NCBI GenBank assembly: GCA_023432005.1
Contig: JAEYVF010000179.1
Location: 1 to 25,352, forward strand
DNA: 25,352 nt
From: Actinomycetes bacterium
GTDB lineage: Bacteria > Actinomycetota > Actinomycetes > Actinomycetales > Microbacteriaceae
Reading direction: 5' to 3'
Below, one piece after another: positions 22,066 to 25,352 of this stretch; within the stretch, counting starts at the first letter, position 1; the number at the start of each line of letters is the position of its first letter. A program made the position numbers and the translations under genes. Under the pieces are notes generated by a model. That model worked only from the letters and a program-made list of their open reading frames with translations, was not told where the DNA came from and made no database searches.

Positions 22066-23595
22066 ATGCGCGACGCCGCGAAGACACCCGAGCCCATGGG
22101 CGGTGGCGCGGAGTCGGGCGGCGAGGGCGGTGACTCGCCGATGTTCGTCATCCAGGAGCACCACGCGACGCGCCTCCACCACGACTTCCGTCTCGAGCAT
22201 GACGGCGTGCTCGTGTCCTGGGCTCTCCCGAAGGGCATCCCGACGGATCCGGGCGTCAACCACCTCGCCGTGCAGACCGAGGACCACCCCATGGAATACG
22301 GCTCGTTCGAGGGCACGATCCCGAAGGGCGAGTACGGCGCGGGAACCGTGACCATCTGGGACACCGGCACCTACGACCTCGAGAAGTGGCGCGAGGGCGA
22401 GGAGGTCATCGTGACGATCCACGGACGCGAGCACGGCTCGCACCGCCTGGCCCTCATCCGCACGGGCGGAGACGACGCCAAGCCGCAGTGGCTCATCCAC
22501 CTCATGAAGGACCAGACCCCGCATCCCGAGCACGACGGCTCGCAGCCATACCGCAAGCCGCCGTCGACCTCGCCCGGCCGCGGGCTCCGCCGCGGCAAGA
22601 CGGTCGTCGGCTCGCGCACGCGGACCACGGGCATCGTGCACCCCATGCTCGCGACGGCGGCCGATCCCGCCGAGCTCGCGGGCAGCGAGGGATGGCGCTT
22701 CGAAATGAAATGGGACGGCTTCCGCGCCGTCGCGCGCGTCTCGGGCGACGAGGTGAGCTTCACCTCGCGCAACGGGCTCGACCTCACGCCGACGTTCCCG
22801 GAGCTGGCCGTGCTGGCGGAGGCGGTGCGCGGAGACGTCGTGCTCGACGGCGAGATCGTCGCCCCCGACGCCGACGGCGTGCCGCGGTTCTCCCGTATCC
22901 AGCAGCGCGCCGGGCTCACCAACCCGCGCGACGTCGAACGCGCGCGGAAGGCCGTCGGGGTGCAGTACTTCGTCTTCGACGTGCTCGAGGAGGGCGGGCG
23001 CTCCCTCAGCTCGCTCCCCTACCTCGAGCGCCGTGCGCGCCTCGAGAGGATCGTGCACCCGAACGAGCTCGTACGCGTGCCGCCCGAAGCGGGCGACGAC
23101 CTCGACGCGGCGCTCGCGACGAGCCGCGAGCTGGGGCTCGAGGGCGTCATGGCGAAGCGCGAGGACTCCCCCTATCGCGAGGGCCGCCGCAGCCGCGACT
23201 GGCTCAAGTTCCGCCACACCCTCGCGCAGGAGGTCGTCGTCGCGGGCTGGCGGCCCGGCAACGGCATGCGGGCCGACACGATCGGTTCGCTCCTCCTCGC
23301 GATCCCCGGAGACGACGGCGTGCTGCGCTACGCGGGGCGGGTGGGCACGGGATTCAGCGATCGCGACCTCACGGCCGCGCGTGAGCGCCTCGACGCGCTC
23401 GCGAGCGACGAGCCCGGGATCGAGGCCGTGCCCGCCGCCGATGCGCGCGACGCGCGCTGGGTGCGGCCTGAGCTCGTGGGTGAGGTCGAGTACTCCGAGG
23501 CGACGTCCGACGGGCGGCTGCGGCATCCGGTCTGGCGAGGATGGCGATTCGACAAGTCGCCCGCCGAGGTGCGCCGAGAGCGCACAATGGGGTGA
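22066..23595 (+). CDS. ligD: LigD 3'-phosphoesterase and ATP-dependent ligase domains, 3' part of a frame-split ligD
   Basis: This 509-residue frame counts from the first ATG (22066). The phosphoesterase domain (about 27-150) keeps H38, D40 and R42 (RLHHDFRLEHDG), H74 and Y78 (EDHPMEYGSFEG), and PKGEYGAG. The ligase domain (about 190-509) has the adenylated lysine K215 in FEMKWDGFRA, VVLDGEIVAPD, YFVFDVLEEGG, LEGVMAKREDSPYREGRRS and WLKFRHT, with an OB-fold end. All key residues are intact. No ribosome site precedes ATG 22066 and the polymerase stop is 31 bases upstream. Independent synthesis would need coupling or re-initiation, and in-frame codons continue upstream to the duplication. A LigD of order polymerase-phosphoesterase-ligase is standard in actinobacteria. 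Confidence 0.93.
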   Translation: MRDAAKTPEPMGGGAESGGEGGDSPMFVIQEHHATRLHHDFRLEHDGVLVSWALPKGIPTDPGVNHLAVQTEDHPMEYGSFEGTIPKGEYGAGTVTIWDTGTYDLEKWREGEEVIVTIHGREHGSHRLALIRTGGDDAKPQWLIHLMKDQTPHPEHDGSQPYRKPPSTSPGRGLRRGKTVVGSRTRTTGIVHPMLATAADPAELAGSEGWRFEMKWDGFRAVARVSGDEVSFTSRNGLDLTPTFPELAVLAEAVRGDVVLDGEIVAPDADGVPRFSRIQQRAGLTNPRDVERARKAVGVQYFVFDVLEEGGRSLSSLPYLERRARLERIVHPNELVRVPPEAGDDLDAALATSRELGLEGVMAKREDSPYREGRRSRDWLKFRHTLAQEVVVAGWRPGNGMRADTIGSLLLAIPGDDGVLRYAGRVGTGFSDRDLTAARERLDALASDEPGIEAVPAADARDARWVRPELVGEVEYSEATSDGRLRHPVWRGWRFDKSPAEVRRERTMG

Positions 23596-23612
23596 GGGGA
23601 AGGAGAGCACGC

Positions 23613-23774
23613 ATGGATCGCGACAGCATCGACTACGAGCCCAACCTCGACGACGAGCGCCCCGTGCCGCTCGAGGAGGAGGAGCCGTCGCCCCCGCCCA
23701 CCATCGACCCGGACGAGCGGATCGAGGAGGACGAGCAGGACGACGCGCCCCTCGATGACGAGCGGCCCGCCTGA
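23613..23774 (+). CDS. Small, highly acidic hypothetical protein
   Basis: This 53-residue protein contains 23 Asp/Glu and only 4 Arg, no Lys and no Cys, with several prolines; it should be fully disordered. The text LDDERP occurs near both ends (residues 12-17 and 47-52), suggesting an internal duplication. A good AAGGAG lies seven bases before ATG 23613, supporting real translation. It starts 17 bases after the ligD stop on the same strand, with CACAAT (23583-23588) as a possible own -10 inside the end of ligD. I know no function. Small acidic proteins of this look are common in Microbacteriaceae. A DNA-mimic or protein-solubility role is only speculation. It ends four bases before the convergent aspartase stop. 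Confidence 0.72.
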   Translation: MDRDSIDYEPNLDDERPVPLEEEEPSPPPTIDPDERIEEDEQDDAPLDDERPA

Positions 23775-23778
23775 GCGG

Positions 23779-25320
23779 CTACTCCACGACCTTGCCGACG
23801 ACGATCGGAATCGCGCCGGTCGGCGGCACGATGCCGGAGAGGCGCTCGGGCGAGAGGACGCGCTCGACGTCATCGCGGTCCATCAGTCCGCGGCCGACGA
23901 CGAGGTCGGCGATCGACTCGTTCGTCGTGAGCGCGATGTGCGCGAGCGTCGCCGCCTCGGTGTAGCCGATGTACGGCGTGAGTGCCGTGACGACACCGAC
24001 GCTCGAGGCCACCTGACCCGCCAGACGCGCCTCGTTGGCGGTGATGCCGTCGACGCAGTTGACGCGCAGCGTTCGGCACGCGTTGGTCATCCACGAGAGC
24101 GACTGCAGGAGCGAGTGGGCGATGACGGGCTCGAACGCGTTGAGCTGCAGCTGCCCGCCCTCGGCGGCGGCCGTGACCGTGGCATCCGCGCCGATGACGC
24201 TGAAGGCGACCTGGTTGACGACCTCGGGGATCACGGGGTTGACCTTGCCGGGCATGATCGAGGATCCGGCCTGGCGCGCCGGGAGATGGATCTCGCCGAG
24301 GCCGGCCTGCGGTCCCGACGACAGGAGGCGCAGGTCGTTGCAGATCTTCGAGAGCTTGACGGCGGCGCGCTTGAGCGTGCCGGAGAGCGTCATGAAGATG
24401 CCCGCGTCCGCGGTCGCCTCGATGAGGTCCGGCGCCGTCTCCTGCGGGATGCCGGTGACCTCCTCGAGGTGCCGACGCACCGCCTCCGCGTAGCGGGGGT
24501 CGGCGGTGATGCCCGTGCCGATGGCCGTCGCGCCCATGTTGATCTCGTTGAGCCACGGCACGACCTCGGAGAGGCGGTCGTGGTCCTCGGCGAGCGTCGT
24601 CGCGAAGCCCGCGAACTCCTGGCCGAGGGTCATCGGCACGGCGTCCTGCATCTGCGTGCGGCCGACCTTGAGCACGTGGGCGAACTCGCGTCCCTTCGCG
24701 CGGAAGCTCGCGGTGAGCTTCTCGTGCTCGGCGAGCAGGCGCTGCAGGCTGAACACCATCGCGAGCTTGATGGCCGTCGGGTAGACGTCGTTCGTGGACT
24801 GGCTGCGGTTCACGTCGTCGATGGGGTGCAGGTGAGCGTAGTCGCCCTTGGCGTACCCGAGCTCCTCGAGGCACGAGTTCGCGATGACCTCGTTGGTGTT
24901 CATGTTGGTGCTCGTGCCCGCACCGCCCTGGATGACCCCCACGACGAACTGGTCGTGCAGCTCGCCGGCCACGATCCGCTCGCACACGCGGTCGATGACA
25001 TCCGCCTTGACCGGGTCGAGGACGCCGATCTCGCGGTTGGCACGCGCGGCGGCCTGCTTGACCCGGGCCAGCGCCCGGATGAGGTCGGGGTAGTTCGAGA
25101 TGGCTCGGCGCGTGATGGGGAAGTTCACGAGCGCCCTCGCGGTGTGGATCCCCCAGTAGACGTCGGCCGGGATCTCGAAGCTCCCGAGGGAGTCGGATTC
25201 GGTTCGGGTGGGACCGTCGCCTGCGAGCAGCTCGCGAGCCCGATCCGGGCCCGTCGTCAGGTGGTCGCCCTCGGCGACCAGGAACTGCTCGGAGACGGTC
25301 AGACCGGTCGTGTCGGACAT
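23779..25320 (-). CDS. aspA: Aspartate ammonia-lyase (aspartase)
   Basis: Aspartase reversibly converts L-aspartate to fumarate and ammonia. This fumarase/aspartase superfamily member has 513 residues, about 35 more than E. coli AspA because of an N-terminal extension before ESDSLGSFEIPADVYWG. Family blocks are GAGTSTNMNTNEVIAN (134-149), HPIDDVNRSQSTNDVYPTA (165-183) and the catalytic flexible loop GSSIMPGKVNPVIPEVVNQV (352-371), whose VIPEVVNQV text favours aspartase over fumarase. K359 and N361 are the usual substrate contacts. ATG at 25320 is preceded by AAGGAGA six bases upstream (25333-25327), so the extension is real. Fumarase activity cannot be excluded from sequence alone. It is a single gene, convergent with the acidic small protein. 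Confidence 0.94.
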   Translation of the reverse strand: MSDTTGLTVSEQFLVAEGDHLTTGPDRARELLAGDGPTRTESDSLGSFEIPADVYWGIHTARALVNFPITRRAISNYPDLIRALARVKQAAARANREIGVLDPVKADVIDRVCERIVAGELHDQFVVGVIQGGAGTSTNMNTNEVIANSCLEELGYAKGDYAHLHPIDDVNRSQSTNDVYPTAIKLAMVFSLQRLLAEHEKLTASFRAKGREFAHVLKVGRTQMQDAVPMTLGQEFAGFATTLAEDHDRLSEVVPWLNEINMGATAIGTGITADPRYAEAVRRHLEEVTGIPQETAPDLIEATADAGIFMTLSGTLKRAAVKLSKICNDLRLLSSGPQAGLGEIHLPARQAGSSIMPGKVNPVIPEVVNQVAFSVIGADATVTAAAEGGQLQLNAFEPVIAHSLLQSLSWMTNACRTLRVNCVDGITANEARLAGQVASSVGVVTALTPYIGYTEAATLAHIALTTNESIADLVVGRGLMDRDDVERVLSPERLSGIVPPTGAIPIVVGKVVE

Positions 25321-25352
25321 CGCGCATCTCCTTCGATGAGTGTGATGCCGAG

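Overview
The window is about 70% GC and every recognisable protein points to a high-GC actinobacterium, most likely of the family Microbacteriaceae. The indicators are a single-chain glycyl-tRNA synthetase, an AdaA-AlkA fusion, a Ku with a lysine-rich tail divergent from LigD, and many genes whose start codon sits exactly six bases after a TANNNT-type -10 box, the layout of leaderless transcripts. I see no tRNA, rRNA, CRISPR, insertion sequence or phage gene. No gap between genes exceeds 156 bp, and the content reads as ordinary chromosome.

Layout. 1-1853 (minus): glyS, translationally coupled to a membrane protein cut by the window edge, probably of the CPBP type. 1949-4042: a class V aminotransferase and a divergent LysR regulator that probably controls it. 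4107-9720 (minus): a compact de novo NAD operon in the order regulator (NrtR/NdnR type), nadA, nadB, nadC, cysteine desulfurase (nadS), with a strong operator-like palindrome before the regulator. 9802-9875 holds a long inverted repeat. 9877-11816 (minus): an SDR dehydrogenase overlapping a carboxymuconolactone-decarboxylase-like protein, and a short remnant-like member of the zinc alcohol dehydrogenase/quinone reductase superfamily. 11886-13235 (minus): a GlcD-type FAD oxidase. 13330-15577 (plus): AdaA-AlkA and a family 2 glycosyltransferase. 15582-16514 (minus): an alpha/beta hydrolase. 16543-18068 (plus): a DUF6328 membrane protein coupled to a YihY protein. 18131-19278 (plus): a stress-type SDR coupled to a small Rho-N-domain protein. 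19298-20104 (minus): a CPBP-like membrane protein. 20145-23595: the NHEJ pair ku (minus) and ligD (plus). 23613-23774 (plus): a very acidic 53-residue protein. 23779-25320 (minus): aspartase.

How the genes work together. The NAD cluster is self-contained. NadB makes iminoaspartate, NadA condenses it to quinolinate on a 4Fe-4S cluster, NadC makes nicotinate mononucleotide, the desulfurase probably supplies sulfur for the NadA cluster, and the Nudix-fold repressor senses NAD metabolism. Two DNA repair modules are present: alkylation repair (AdaA-AlkA) and double-strand-break joining (Ku-LigD).

Most unusual points. (1) ligD is split into a polymerase reading frame and a phosphoesterase-ligase reading frame at a 4-bp tandem duplication (CATC CATC); removing one copy restores one 825-codon frame. 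(2) A T occurs at position -7 upstream of twelve starts, in a leaderless-promoter pattern, including a divergent pair with only 28 bp between start codons. (3) A symmetric two-tier palindrome sits over the ribosome binding site of the NAD regulator. (4) The hexamer GGATGC/GCATCC appears in strong excess. I did not find a clearly new defence or biosynthetic system.
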